The notes below the pieces were generated by a model that had not been told where the DNA came from, did no database searches, and saw only the letters and a program-made list of their open reading frames with translations. Source: Pyrodictiaceae archaeon (GTDB lineage Archaea; Thermoproteota; Thermoprotei_A; Sulfolobales; Pyrodictiaceae). From it: a DNA stretch of 64,000 bases. The DNA is taken from contig JALVSY010000016.1 of the NCBI GenBank assembly GCA_027036135.1, positions 472,645-536,644 on the forward strand, written 5' to 3'. How positions within the stretch are numbered: the first letter of the stretch is position 1; each line of letters begins with the position of its first letter. Of this stretch, positions 36,311 to 45,550 are shown one piece after another. The translations under genes and the position numbers were made by a program.

Positions 36311-37462
36311 CTAGGCCCGGGCCCTGGCAAGCTCCTCGGCGACTCTCTTTCCCTGTTCGGCGCCGAAGAGGCTCCTTATACGAGGCGCTGCCTGGACATA
36401 GCCTATCGCTATGGGTGCTTGTATAACTGGTATTAGTGCGGCTGGTAGTGCTGCTACAGGGCCGAGAGCCATAACAGCTATGGCTGCAGCTACGCTAGCG
36501 TTCTTAGTGGCTGAGAGAAACGCTACTGACATGTGCTCTTCATATCTTAGTCCTAGTAGCTTATCAGTAAAGGTTACCAGCGATAATAGTATTCCTAGGA
36601 TTACTGCCTGGAGTGTAAAGATCTTTACAGCTATCATGGGTTTCCCGATTATCATTCCAGCCTTGTTAGCAACGAGCAACGCTATGAGGATTATCATTGT
36701 TATCATTGTCCAGAGCGAGAGATGGGGCTTAACCTCTTCCTCGAGCTTCGCTATAATACACTCTTCCACGCTCTTCAAGGCCTCGTAGAGCTCCCGTACC
36801 CCAAGCCCATGGACACTAACTCCGTCTTTCAAGCACTTGTAGCCCTCTGCTCCTGTAGCGATTTTCCTCCTAGCTCTATAGTGTATGATTAGGTACCTTG
36901 TTAGCTGTCCAGCTATAAGAGGTACTAGTAGGGTTATTCCCAGCGACTCCATAATAGGCCCCATGGGGACCCTTATCGTTGCTAGCTTGGCATAGAGGGA
37001 CATGTAGCCAGGGATGGCTGCAAATGCTCCGAAGAGGCTTATGAGTGCAAGCACGGTTGCCAGCTCAATGCTTCCACCAGTTAATAGCACATAGCCTATT
37101 GAGGCACTGGATGCCGGAACTATATTTGTTAGCACGAATCCCAGCGAGAGCTGCTTTACAGCGAAGAACTTGGCGAAGAACATTGCTAGTATTGGAGAGA
37201 CTACGAACACCGAGATAACACCGATAATTATTGCCTTTACACGTGTAGCTGCCCTTCCCAGTTCTCCTATCCTGAGCTGTATCATTGACGGATATATTGT
37301 TAGTATCGCGAAGAATACGATGAGGTCCTTCATCTCCTCGTGGTGAGCCTTTATGCTTGAGCGTAGCGGGTAGCCTATGGCTAGTCCTATTATCATTGCT
37401 AGGATTGCGTATAGTAGAAGGTATTGTTTGAGATGCTTGGCCGCTTTTCTTACCGGACTCAT
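36311..37462 (-). CDS. ACR3/SBF-type transporter
   Basis: 383 residues with about ten membrane helices. SSASIGYVLLTGGSIELATVLALIS and LSATKNASVAAAIAV are the paired crossover regions of the bile-acid:sodium symporter/arsenite exporter superfamily. A cytoplasmic insert of about 50 residues (about 200-250, containing two Cys) splits the two halves, which is unusual. It is divergent from a TetR gene, with an operator-like dyad in its promoter. An exporter for arsenite or an organic anion is plausible, but the substrate is not established. Confidence 0.7.
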   Translation of the reverse strand: MSPVRKAAKHLKQYLLLYAILAMIIGLAIGYPLRSSIKAHHEEMKDLIVFFAILTIYPSMIQLRIGELGRAATRVKAIIIGVISVFVVSPILAMFFAKFFAVKQLSLGFVLTNIVPASSASIGYVLLTGGSIELATVLALISLFGAFAAIPGYMSLYAKLATIRVPMGPIMESLGITLLVPLIAGQLTRYLIIHYRARRKIATGAEGYKCLKDGVSVHGLGVRELYEALKSVEECIIAKLEEEVKPHLSLWTMITMIILIALLVANKAGMIIGKPMIAVKIFTLQAVILGILLSLVTFTDKLLGLRYEEHMSVAFLSATKNASVAAAIAVMALGPVAALPAALIPVIQAPIAIGYVQAAPRIRSLFGAEQGKRVAEELARARA

Positions 37463-37476
37463 GTTATCACCCTTAT

Positions 37477-37503
37477 TGACTGTCTGGTTAGTCAGTATAT
37501 ATT
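37477..37503 (-). promoter_or_regulatory. promoter with TetR-type operator for the transporter gene
   Basis: On the minus strand the TATA box ATATATACT (about 37495-37503) is followed at once by an inverted repeat TGACT-N8-AGTCA (37477-37494). That covers the region between TATA and transcription start. ATG 37462 lies 15 bases later. A repressor bound here would block transcription; the TetR gene at 37607 is the natural candidate. Confidence 0.55.
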
Positions 37504-37606
37504 TGTTTCCCTGGCCTAGGCGGTCTCAGAATAGAATATCTCAGCAAAACACTTCTAATCATCGGCGAACCTAATCCATAAAAATCAATGAGCAGGAAGA
37601 ATAACC

Positions 37607-38170
37607 ATGGGACTCGTGGAGAGGAAGACAGAGTTGCAAGAAATCGATACACGGGAGAAAATAGTAAGGGCAGCAATGAAGGTCTTCGCGTCCCACGGAT
37701 TATTTCGTGCACCCTTATCACTGGTAGCAAAGGAGGCTGGGGTATCAAAGGCGCTCATATTCTGGTACTTTGGGAGCCGTGACGAGCTAGTAAAAGAGGT
37801 TATTAAGAGAGCACTCCCAACAGACGTTGTAAAGGCGTGCCTCGAGAAGAACCTAGGCGGACGGGAACTACTCAAGTGTACGGGGGAGAAGTACTTCGAG
37901 AAGTACAGCGACCCCGTTATGAGAATGCTTCTAATCCACACTATGGCTGCCCGCGGACTAATAGACTACGTGGACGAGGCCTTCGAGGAACTATGTACGG
38001 AATACTTAGCAAAAATAGCTGAGCGCGTATGGGGCTCACGAGACAAGGAGTCAAGGATACGCGCAAGAATGCTGTTCGGTAGCCTCCTCTGCTACGCACT
38101 TAACCCGCCAAGAGACATAGAGCCCAAGGAGTACGTTGAGAAAATAGTTGAGGTATTGTACAAGAAATAG
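37607..38170 (+). CDS. TetR family transcriptional regulator
   Basis: 187 residues. The N-terminal helix-turn-helix reads TREKIVRAAMKVFASHGLFRAPLSLVAKEAGVSKALIFWYFGSRDELVKEV, a textbook TetR domain. The C-terminal helical domain is the ligand pocket and contains two Cys that could bind a metalloid or thiol-reactive ligand. It is divergent from the ACR3/SBF transporter and probably represses it. Confidence 0.9.
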   Translation: MGLVERKTELQEIDTREKIVRAAMKVFASHGLFRAPLSLVAKEAGVSKALIFWYFGSRDELVKEVIKRALPTDVVKACLEKNLGGRELLKCTGEKYFEKYSDPVMRMLLIHTMAARGLIDYVDEAFEELCTEYLAKIAERVWGSRDKESRIRARMLFGSLLCYALNPPRDIEPKEYVEKIVEVLYKK

Positions 38171-38200
38171 TCCTAGGTTGTGTAGAAAGAGCTAGGGGGT

Positions 38201-39367
38201 TTAGTCTATCTCTAGTCCTAGCTTGCGTAGATAGTCTAATAGGTTGTAATATGCCCTTATCCTTGCTATGTTCTTTGCGCCGCGTGGCCCTGGGTCCTTC
38301 ATGAAGAACGCGTTCACTGGGTAAGCTGTGCCCTTGACTCCTGCGTCTTGTAGTATCTTGCCGAGCCTTGCTAGGTCCACCATTAGGCCTGCTAGCGCGG
38401 GGCTATCGTTTATCCTCATGTTTACCGCTAGCTCGTCCTCTAGACCGTTGAATGTCTTCCACCAAATGTGCATGGCTACGAACTTCTTGTCGCCTAGAGG
38501 CTCTAGGTAGCCTGTCGGCTTGATGTAGTGCGGTGCATCGTAGCCGAGAATATCCTTGACAATACTGCTCTTGGTCTCCTCCTTCATCTTGTTCCTCTCG
38601 GGTATGGTTAGTGATAGGAAGTCAGTGTTGCCGCCGATATTGAACTGCGCTATGCTTAGCACATAGCGGTTCCGCTCAGCAAGGTGCTCTAGTAGATCAG
38701 CTGTTAGCGGGGTAGCACCAGTCGCGCCGTCATCGCCTAGTACTATGCTCTCAACGCTCTCGTAGAGCTTCACCACGGCGTCGTCGCGGGCGAGCGGGCT
38801 CGGTATAACATTTACCAGGGTTACTTTCCTGCCAGTATCCTTCGCGTATAGATAGGTAGCGTATGCATAGGCGTGGCTAGCGCTGACGCCCTCACCGGCC
38901 TCGATGGCCTTCTCGAGAGCCTCTACATCATTAAAGGCCTTGGCGGGCTCAGTGTTTATCACGTTGAAGACCACGTCTGGGCTCATCTTTTTGAGTTCAG
39001 CGACCAGCGCCTCGATAGCGTCCTTTAGTGAGCCGGTCTCGTCCTCTAGGCCCTTAGCCTTGAATGGTAGGTCTCGTAGCGAGCCTAGGTGAATACCCCT
39101 CTTCACGACAATGTTTCTCAGCGTCTCTGGTACAGGTAGGATATCGCCTACGGCCTCCTTGGCTACCTCGTAGAGGGTCTTGCCCACCTTGGCCTCGTCG
39201 ACATCGAAGCTACCAACGATCTCTATATCCTCTATCCTGTAGGGTAGCTTGAACCTCGCTAGTGGCACGCCATAGGGCTCTACTTCGCCCCTCTTTATCC
39301 TCTCAACTCCTACCACGAAGTGAGTTGCGACAAGACCTTGTCCATATATTGCTACGCGTATGGGCAT
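38201..39367 (-). CDS. ino1: myo-inositol-1-phosphate synthase
   Basis: 388 residues from ATG 39367, which follows GGTGAGG and begins MPIRVAIYGQGLVATHF, the NAD-binding start of the family. The frame is open 74 codons further, but that stretch is not conserved. Other blocks include FNVINTEP, VNVIPSP, IGGNTDFL and MRINDSPALAGLMVDLAR. The enzyme converts glucose-6-phosphate to inositol-1-phosphate, the first step to archaeal inositol phospholipids and, in hyperthermophiles, di-myo-inositol phosphate. Confidence 0.93.
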   Translation of the reverse strand: MPIRVAIYGQGLVATHFVVGVERIKRGEVEPYGVPLARFKLPYRIEDIEIVGSFDVDEAKVGKTLYEVAKEAVGDILPVPETLRNIVVKRGIHLGSLRDLPFKAKGLEDETGSLKDAIEALVAELKKMSPDVVFNVINTEPAKAFNDVEALEKAIEAGEGVSASHAYAYATYLYAKDTGRKVTLVNVIPSPLARDDAVVKLYESVESIVLGDDGATGATPLTADLLEHLAERNRYVLSIAQFNIGGNTDFLSLTIPERNKMKEETKSSIVKDILGYDAPHYIKPTGYLEPLGDKKFVAMHIWWKTFNGLEDELAVNMRINDSPALAGLMVDLARLGKILQDAGVKGTAYPVNAFFMKDPGPRGAKNIARIRAYYNLLDYLRKLGLEID

Positions 39368-39714
39368 CTTGTTCCTCACCCCCGTTACATGGGTGAGCGT
39401 CACTGAGACCAAGGCATGGCCACAATCAATGATCAAGAGAGGCCCGGAGAGGCGGGTTAAAGCTGGTATGTAGAGTAAGGGTGGGACGAAAGAGCCCACC
39501 AAGTGTATTACTGTGCTAAACGAGTCCACTCCTCTATCTACTGGTTGCTTATATATAAAGATTTCCGCTAAAGGATTAATGACTAGCAAAATTACTCATA
39601 AAAACAGATACGACACACATTAAACAAATATAGCCATAGTAGAAGCCCCGGTACAGAAGCCTAGCTCTATCCCTCGCAGAATGCGGGGCAACAAAGTAAT
39701 CACGGATCAGCAGT
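39368..39714. other. intergenic region upstream of ino1
   Basis: No gene supported. A TATA-like TTTATATATAAG (minus strand, near 39553) and a weaker GCTTTAAC nearer the gene (about 39458) could drive ino1. A small hairpin-like CCCTCGC/GCGGGG lies near 39672. Confidence 0.35.
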
Positions 39715-39738
39715 ATGCACCGTATCCGGGGCGTCTAT

Positions 39739-40131
39739 ATGGCCAGGTGCCTAGCGGAGACGGGTTTCGGCTACATAGTCATTAGCGACAAGAGATATGA
39801 TCATGACGTCGTCATCTATCCCGGTGGAAGAGTGGAGAAGAGGCGCAAGGAACTCTCCTCCGCGAAGAGAGACATGTATGGCCATACTCCTCTTAGCGGC
39901 GAGGAACTAGGATACTACCTCTCAGCTGCAGGGAACATTGATTGCTTGGTCATAGGTACGGGGCAGTATGGCGCCCTTCCACTAGACGATAAGGCTAAGA
40001 GGATTATTAGAGAGCTAAGAGACAGAGGAGTAAGCGTTGTTGTTGACAAGACACCAGCAATAGTAGAGAGGTGCGACGAAATACTGAGCAGGTGCAAGAA
40101 CCCCTTGGTAATAGTTCACGTGACGTGCTGA
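39739..40131 (+). CDS. Mth938-like (DUF498) domain protein
   Basis: About 130 residues from ATG 39739 (ATG 39715 is also possible). GYIVISDKRYDHDVVIYPGG, then VIGTGQYG, then VVVDKTPAIV follow the Mth938/NDUFAF3-like fold. Archaeal members are single-domain proteins of unknown function. There are Cys residues at both ends. It is a short stand-alone gene between ino1 and the HprK-like gene. Confidence 0.8.
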   Translation: MARCLAETGFGYIVISDKRYDHDVVIYPGGRVEKRRKELSSAKRDMYGHTPLSGEELGYYLSAAGNIDCLVIGTGQYGALPLDDKAKRIIRELRDRGVSVVVDKTPAIVERCDEILSRCKNPLVIVHVTC

Positions 40132-40244
40132 GAACGCCTCCTCAGCCCACTATTGTTCCACGCTGGCTTATCGGGTCTCGTGGGCGAGGTTGAAAACCCC
40201 CTGGGAGCCTCGGGGGCAGTAGGGGTAAGGGGAGGAGGCCTCTG

Positions 40245-41198
40245 GTGAATACCAGGCTCCTACTAGGCTTCATCGGCGGCATCGGCCTCGGTGTCGAGGC
40301 TCCCGAGGAGCTAGCCCGGGGGCTAAAAGAGGGATTCACTAGCCTCTTTGCGCGCCGCTATCTCCCGGTCAAGGAGGTAGGCATTGACGGCGACAAGGTG
40401 CTGGCGACGCTCCATTGGCGCCCCGGGAGCGGGTTCGGGATAGAGGGTTATCGCCTAAGCGACAAGGGTGTTGACGAGTACGTTGTCTCCGGGGAGCCCC
40501 CAGCACCCTATACCAATGAGCCGCCCGTGTTCTTCGTGCTCCAAGTCGCTGCGAGGAGCTATGCTCGTAGCGGCCTACTACTCCTAACCGATAGTGTCAC
40601 GCTCTACGACCCAGTGTCTGGCAACGCTGCTCTCCTCCTAGGCTACCCCCATGGCGGGAAGAGCACCGTTGCGGCCCTAGCGCTTACTCGCGGACTACGA
40701 GTAGTCTCAACGGAGAACACCGTCGCGAGGGTAAGTCCTGGTGGACTAGAGGTCCTAGGGGGCACCGAGGTGCTCCTCTATCACCCAAGGGTAGAGGAGA
40801 GATACAAGGTCAAGCCACCAATAGAGCCGAGCGACGTGACAAGGCATGGTTACCGTGTACTAGACCTAGCCCCCTACACAGAGCTAGACAAACCAGCGAG
40901 GATAACTCATATCTTCGTGCTCCACTGCTCATTCGCCTCCCATGGTGCTAGCTTGGAACCAGTGAAGGGCAGGAAGATAGCCAAGACACTGTGGCACTTC
41001 GCCTCATCGCTCATAAGGGGCGACGACTACTACGATCCGCACCCATTATCGCTTACGAGCAAGGAGCTAGACGAGAGAATAGCCGGGGCAGTAAGAGAAG
41101 TAGCAAGTAGGTACACGGGGCGCTTCTACGAAGCCTACGGAGCACACGACAAGGTACTAGACAAGATAATAGAGATGCTCAGAGAAGCCCGGGGCTAG
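40245..41198 (+). CDS. HPr-kinase-like P-loop protein
   Basis: 317 residues from GTG 40245, which has GGAGG six bases upstream. Residues 133-141 are GYPHGGKST, a P-loop in the position and style of HPr kinase/phosphatase (GxxGxGKS/T). It is followed by ALTRGLRVVSTENTVARV, like the conserved glutamate/aspartate strand of that fold. The N-terminal 100 residues are a separate domain. Crenarchaea lack a classical sugar PTS, so the target must differ. The gene ends 4 bases inside the convergent DUF123 gene. Confidence 0.65.
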   Translation: MNTRLLLGFIGGIGLGVEAPEELARGLKEGFTSLFARRYLPVKEVGIDGDKVLATLHWRPGSGFGIEGYRLSDKGVDEYVVSGEPPAPYTNEPPVFFVLQVAARSYARSGLLLLTDSVTLYDPVSGNAALLLGYPHGGKSTVAALALTRGLRVVSTENTVARVSPGGLEVLGGTEVLLYHPRVEERYKVKPPIEPSDVTRHGYRVLDLAPYTELDKPARITHIFVLHCSFASHGASLEPVKGRKIAKTLWHFASSLIRGDDYYDPHPLSLTSKELDERIAGAVREVASRYTGRFYEAYGAHDKVLDKIIEMLREARG

Positions 41199-41704
41199 AA
41201 GCCATTGCAGAAATCACTGGGCTCAAGTACAACAGGTAGCCCCGGCAACACGAGAGAGGCAACGAGCAACGCTTCTCTGCAACGCGGCACCGTACACTTA
41301 TATAGGTGTGTAGGCGCTATCTTGTCGTCGCTTGAGCCTATTCCCCTGCCTACGGGCGTGAAGGCCCTGGTCGCGCTCAGGGCTAGTGCCAGGTAGGGCT
41401 CAGCTCTCGGCTTGCATAGCTTTTCCCCGGGTATCGCGATGGCTAGTCTCGGGGATAGCCCAGCCACTATTAGCTTGTCTATGTGCCAGTGGAGCCTCCT
41501 CCTGCGCCCACACAGGTGCCTGGAGAGCCTGGCGCGGAGCCCGCCGGGGCCGCAAGCGCTCCCAACGTAGACGTAGAGGCCTGGGCCTAGCGCGAGCCGC
41601 TGCCCAGCAATCACTGGGTCGATGCTGCGGCCTAGCTCTAGGAGCAATAGGTAGAGCCCCCGGCCCAGCGAGCCAAGCACCCTGCCCTGATTCCTTTGAG
41701 TCAT
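41195..41704 (-). CDS. DUF123 (Uri-superfamily GIY-YIG-like) protein
   Basis: 169 residues. GLYVYVGSACGPGGLRARLSRHL followed by LHWHIDKLI is the DUF123 signature, a domain related to GIY-YIG nucleases (the Tyr-Tyr-Gly core, here YVYVG). Some relatives are fused to endonuclease III; here it is free, and the window's endonuclease III lies 3 kb away. A nucleic-acid role is likely but untested. The C-terminal 45 residues contain two Cys. Confidence 0.8.
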   Translation of the reverse strand: MTQRNQGRVLGSLGRGLYLLLLELGRSIDPVIAGQRLALGPGLYVYVGSACGPGGLRARLSRHLCGRRRRLHWHIDKLIVAGLSPRLAIAIPGEKLCKPRAEPYLALALSATRAFTPVGRGIGSSDDKIAPTHLYKCTVPRCREALLVASLVLPGLPVVLEPSDFCNGF

Positions 41705-41726
41705 CCCGGCCCCAAGTCCCTGATGA

Positions 41727-42338
41727 CTATCTACTAGCTGACTGGTGCTTACTGAGCACGTCGCGGAGCTTTGCCAGGGCTTCCTCGTGGTCTCTAGTCC
41801 AGGCCCCCTTCTCCTCTAATATTGGCCTAACGTGCTCCTCCACGATACCCATTATCTTCTCGGCTAGGTAGATGATGTCCCTGGCTGCTTCTTCTCGGCT
41901 CCTGTACTTGCTTAGCTCCGCATCGGGATCCGGGCCATGGTACTGGTAATCGTGTAGATCAAGGGCCCTGTCAGTCAACGGGCCATAATACGGTATCCCT
42001 ACGTGCTCCTCAACTAGCTGGCCTAGCGCCTTAAGCCTCGTACTCGGAACCCTCGTCACGGCTCTTTCGAGGAACCACTCCCTCTCTGCTTCGCTCCCTG
42101 CTGCACGCGCTACTTGGTCAACGTGGAGGGCTAGTATTGCTGCTGTTAACGCCCTCCACGCCTGGAAAACCTTCCCAGCGGCGTTCCTCGTATAGCCCCT
42201 TGAGAGGAACTCTAGGCCCAGTAGCGACTCAAGCAAAGCCTCTAGAACACGGGCAGCAGCGTACCCTACACGGTCTCTCTGAGGCCTAGGCAAAGGCCTC
42301 TCCAATAACTCTGGAGCAGCCATTCCAGCACAGCCCAA
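41727..42338 (-). CDS. PaREP1-like protein, paralogue C
   Basis: 203 residues with ERPLPRPQRD, YTRNAAGKVFQAWRAL, LHDYQYHGPDPDAELSKYRSREEAA and DHEEALAKL. It shares these with the proteins at 8473 and 33933. ATG 42338 or ATG 42323 (MAAPELLER) are the start options; the latter fits the family better. Function is unknown. Conservation of the central HDYQYHGPDPD block across all three suggests it carries the activity. Confidence 0.75.
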   Translation of the reverse strand: MGCAGMAAPELLERPLPRPQRDRVGYAAARVLEALLESLLGLEFLSRGYTRNAAGKVFQAWRALTAAILALHVDQVARAAGSEAEREWFLERAVTRVPSTRLKALGQLVEEHVGIPYYGPLTDRALDLHDYQYHGPDPDAELSKYRSREEAARDIIYLAEKIMGIVEEHVRPILEEKGAWTRDHEEALAKLRDVLSKHQSASR

Positions 42339-42368
42339 TTGGGAACTACATTTCCTTGATAACGGTTC

Positions 42369-42560
42369 TTAACCTTCTCCCGTACCGGCGTAGAGGTAAT
42401 TATTCTCTTTCTCTGCCTCGATTCTCCTAGAAGAAGTTATCAGCCTTGTAACTTCCACTGCCCTTTCACCGTCTACGCCAAAGGCTTCGCGAAGGCTCCT
42501 GGGTACGCGAGACAAACTATTATCCTTGCCCTTAAACCCTGTGCGTGACTCTTCACGCAT
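42369..42560 (-). CDS. small protein, possibly AbrB-like
   Basis: 63 residues. GGGAGGAG sits 5 bases before ATG 42560, and TATATAAG (42588-42595) lies upstream, so the gene looks expressed. SRVPRSLREAFGVDGERAVEV resembles the second half of an AbrB/SpoVT swapped-hairpin domain (IPxxLREALGVxxGDxVEV), though it is short and partly degraded. No toxin gene follows directly; the PaREP1-like gene comes 30 bases downstream on the same strand and could be its partner. Confidence 0.45.
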   Translation of the reverse strand: MREESRTGFKGKDNSLSRVPRSLREAFGVDGERAVEVTRLITSSRRIEAEKENNYLYAGTGEG

Positions 42561-42752
42561 AGTTGCTCCTCCCTAGGTACTACTCCTCTTATATACCTCA
42601 TTTCTGTTAAAGCCAGGCTAAATCGGCTAGAGTATCTTTGGCCAACGATAATGCATGCACGAAGAACGTAGGGATGCGATCAAAGCGTTTACAAAAACTG
42701 ATTAGGGGTAACTTGCTCCGTGAAAACCTTGTTCGTTATTGGGTAGTTTGTG

Positions 42753-43934
42753 TTACTTGGGGTGGTATAGTCTGTTGAGGTAGCTTTGCTCCCATCTGTC
42801 CTTTTGTAGCGTGTAGTCTCTCTTCGGTACTGGGTCCTTGCTTGGCTTTGGCGGCTTGGTTGTGAAGTTTAGGCCGAACTGGACGCTCTCTGTCTCTAGC
42901 TTGCCTTCTAGGTTGCCTAGGTATGCCCAGCCCACGAAGGTGTATTGTACACTGTATGGCTCTGCCCCTGCTCCCAGGTCCTCTAGTAGCTTGTTGGCCG
43001 CGAAGAGTGCGCTCTCATAGGCTATCTCCTGGTTCTTGGGGAATGGTAGCTTTGCTGCATCACCTGCTGCTAGCACGTCGTCGTAGCGTGGGCTCCTTAG
43101 GTCCTGTGGGCTCCTGACCTCGAACCATTTCTCGCCGAGGCCTGCCTCCTCTATGAATCTCGGGGCTCTGTTTGGCTCCAGCATTGCTAGTATTGTGTAT
43201 TCTAGTTTCTCGCCATCGTTTAGCACTACGTAGTCTGGCCCAACTTCTACTATCTCCCTGCTAGTTATGAGCTCGATTCCTGCCTTCTCGTACCTCTCCT
43301 TGATCACGTCAGCGATAACTGGTGGCTGTGGCTTATCGTTTGCGTCTACATGGATTATTCTGAAGTTCTCGCGTACTCCGCGGTGCTTGAGCACCGTGTA
43401 GATGGCCATCGCGGTCTCTGCGGGGGCTGGTGCACAGCGGTAGGGCTGCTTAGGAGCATACACTATCACTGTGCCCTTTGTGGCTGCCCATATTCTCTGC
43501 TTCAGCACGTCCACTCTGCCTGGCTCGTAAACGGTTGCGTTGCGGTACCAGTTCTCCTTGTAGCCCTCTATGCTGCTACCATCGAATACGACGCCCGGCG
43601 CTACTACGAGGTAGTCATAGGTCACTTTGCGGGTAACCGGGTTCCTTGTCGGGTTCTCGACCACCTCTACGACTCTCTCTGCGGGGTCTATCCTCGCTAC
43701 TGTGCCGAATACGAAGTTTATGCCCTTAGCAGCGGCCTCCTCATAGCCCCTTATCATCCTGTCATAGCTCTGCTCGTTTGTGAGCAGTAGTGGCCTACTG
43801 GGCCCGGTCATGTAGAATGGGTCCTTCGTTACCACGGTTATGTCTACTAGGTCCTTTGCCTTATCGAATACCGCGTGTGCTACACTCATGCCTGCTATGC
43901 CGCCGCCTATTATGACTAGTCTCTTCTTCGCCAT
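42753..43934 (-). CDS. sulfide:quinone oxidoreductase-type flavoprotein
   Basis: 393 residues. It begins [19 protein letters not shown] (FAD site), followed by [25 protein letters not shown] and [21 protein letters not shown]. These fit the SQR/flavocytochrome-c sulfide dehydrogenase family. The Cys in PYRCAPAP matches one of the redox Cys positions in this group. The second conserved Cys is not obvious, so the substrate may be different from sulfide. There is no membrane helix, so membrane contact would be peripheral. Confidence 0.8.
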   Translation of the reverse strand: MAKKRLVIIGGGIAGMSVAHAVFDKAKDLVDITVVTKDPFYMTGPSRPLLLTNEQSYDRMIRGYEEAAAKGINFVFGTVARIDPAERVVEVVENPTRNPVTRKVTYDYLVVAPGVVFDGSSIEGYKENWYRNATVYEPGRVDVLKQRIWAATKGTVIVYAPKQPYRCAPAPAETAMAIYTVLKHRGVRENFRIIHVDANDKPQPPVIADVIKERYEKAGIELITSREIVEVGPDYVVLNDGEKLEYTILAMLEPNRAPRFIEEAGLGEKWFEVRSPQDLRSPRYDDVLAAGDAAKLPFPKNQEIAYESALFAANKLLEDLGAGAEPYSVQYTFVGWAYLGNLEGKLETESVQFGLNFTTKPPKPSKDPVPKRDYTLQKDRWEQSYLNRLYHPK

Positions 43935-44084
43935 CGTGCACCCCTCTTGGGCTTGAACGCGTGTTTCTTGTTCAGCCGTGTAAGAGTGGTAGAGCCTAAG
44001 AAAGAGAGAGGGTCTAAAAGCATTACTCCTACGTCTACGAAACAGAACCTATTTTAGACACCAGGATTCCTCCATAGTATTACT

Positions 44085-44096
44085 GTGTTGCAACAC
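44085..44096. promoter_or_regulatory. perfect 12-bp palindrome between divergent genes
   Basis: GTGTTGCAACAC lies between the flavoprotein gene (minus) and the 44168 gene (plus), about 46 bp upstream of the latter's TATA box. It is a plausible operator, but the sequence is short and chance is possible. Confidence 0.3.
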
Positions 44097-44137
44097 GGAT
44101 CCACGAGGTATTGTATGTGTACCGACGCTGACTAAGC

Positions 44138-44145
44138 TAAATAAA
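44138..44145 (+). promoter_or_regulatory. TATA box of the 44168 gene
   Basis: TAAATAAA is centred 26 bp before ATG 44168, which suggests a leaderless transcript and fixes the start. Confidence 0.5.
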
Positions 44146-44167
44146 CTGCAGTAGAGAGCCAAAAGGG

Positions 44168-44722
44168 ATGAAAAAGGAGATAGAGCCACGGCTTGAGGGT
44201 CTCCGGGACAACACCTGGGCAATAAGGGGGTGTGAGTCAGTCTTGTTCGTTGAGGAAGAGGTTGCGCGTATAGGCGGGGACTTGGATGACGATGTTGACC
44301 CGGAGGAGGAGCAGGGCGTGCCGGGCCATATGGGTAAGAAGAACTGGGCTAAACGGCTACAAGGCTTCCTAAGAGACGCCGGGATCAGCTTTGAGGCGGA
44401 GGGCGAGGCCACGAGAATACATCTGGGCATGCTGAGCGTAGAGGTCACCGAGGCAGGCGAGAACAGCTACGCAGTGGTGCTTACTGTGCCGCTGCCCGGC
44501 TCAAGCGAGGACGCCAGGGACGAGGAGACCGTTAACGCTTATCGGGACGCGCTACGAGTCCTAGCAGGCCTAGGCGCGGAGGAGCTAAGATACGAGCTAG
44601 AGACCGATATGCCGGGCTACCCCGCGCTACGAGTAATAGTTGAGTACAGTGACCCCAACGAGTTAGCGGAGAGGCTCATAGAGGCCCTGAAGCCCTTCGC
44701 GCGACAAGAGAGGACAGACTAG
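44168..44722 (+). CDS. unknown acidic protein
   Basis: 184 residues, acidic (run GGDLDDDVDPEEEQG near residue 40). The C-terminal 120 residues look like an alternating alpha/beta domain (GISFEAEGEATRIHLGMLSVEV, YAVVLTVPLPGS, ALRVIVEYSD). No family is recognised. The start is supported by the TATA spacing. Its last 47 bases overlap the convergent endonuclease III gene. Confidence 0.55.
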   Translation: MKKEIEPRLEGLRDNTWAIRGCESVLFVEEEVARIGGDLDDDVDPEEEQGVPGHMGKKNWAKRLQGFLRDAGISFEAEGEATRIHLGMLSVEVTEAGENSYAVVLTVPLPGSSEDARDEETVNAYRDALRVLAGLGAEELRYELETDMPGYPALRVIVEYSDPNELAERLIEALKPFARQERTD

Positions 44723-45416
44723 CCCCTAATTGTTTCTTGGCCGCGTACTCGCATACTGGGCGCAGGGGGCACTCGCTGCAACGAGGCCTCCTCGGCCTGC
44801 AAATCTCTCTACCTAGCTGGATGAGCGCTAGGTGAACTCGTATCCTCTTATCCCGGGGTATTAGTGGCTCCATTATCCTCCTAGCCTCGTAGAGATCGCT
44901 ACCACTAGGCACTATGCCCAGCCTCTTGGCTATCCGGAGTATATGGGTATCCACGACGAACACCTCTTTCCCGAAGAGAGCGGCGAGGACTATGTCAGCA
45001 GTCTTCTCGCCCACCCCGGGCACGCTCAGCAATAACTCCCTAGCCTTGCTCGGCTCAAGGCTCAGGAAGGCCCCTAGGCCGCCCAACGCGGCTATCTTCT
45101 CCGCGAGCTCCCGTAGCATGCGCGCCCTTAGCTTATAGAGTCCGAATGGGCGCAGCGCCTCCACTAGCTCCTCCTCACTAGCCTCTAGCAACGAGTCAAG
45201 GCTAGGGAACTTCTCAAAGAACTTCGGCAAATACCTCTGCCTCAGCGCGTAGCTGGTCCGGTTACCCAGGAGCAAACCAACCAGGACACGGTAGGGATCC
45301 CTCTCACTTTGCCACCAAGGCTCCACGACACGCCACTTAGACAACGCCTCTACGAGGAACCTCATCTTCTCCTCAGTACTACTAGCTCTCTTCTTGCTAG
45401 GCTTCTCCTCTACCAT
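44676..45416 (-). CDS. nth: endonuclease III (DNA glycosylase/AP lyase)
   Basis: 246 residues. The helix-hairpin-helix VPGVGEKTA (132-140) carries the catalytic Lys138, and VVDTH holds the catalytic Asp156. Cys206, 213, 216 and 222 form the C-x6-C-x2-C-x5-C [4Fe-4S] site. It removes oxidised pyrimidines and nicks the AP site in base-excision repair. The usual QxTD motif near the N-terminus is GNRTS here, so substrate preference may differ slightly. Confidence 0.92.
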   Translation of the reverse strand: MVEEKPSKKRASSTEEKMRFLVEALSKWRVVEPWWQSERDPYRVLVGLLLGNRTSYALRQRYLPKFFEKFPSLDSLLEASEEELVEALRPFGLYKLRARMLRELAEKIAALGGLGAFLSLEPSKARELLLSVPGVGEKTADIVLAALFGKEVFVVDTHILRIAKRLGIVPSGSDLYEARRIMEPLIPRDKRIRVHLALIQLGREICRPRRPRCSECPLRPVCEYAAKKQLGASLSSLVARRASGPL

Positions 45417-45550
45417 AGTCTCTTCCTCAATGCGCTTAGAGGTATCGGTGGCGATGACGCCGCGTCAAACCCTATATATAGTTTTTGAGTCCCAGCTACC
45501 CATGTATACACGCATAAGCATCATCACGCAGCAAACTAACCGGGTAAGCA

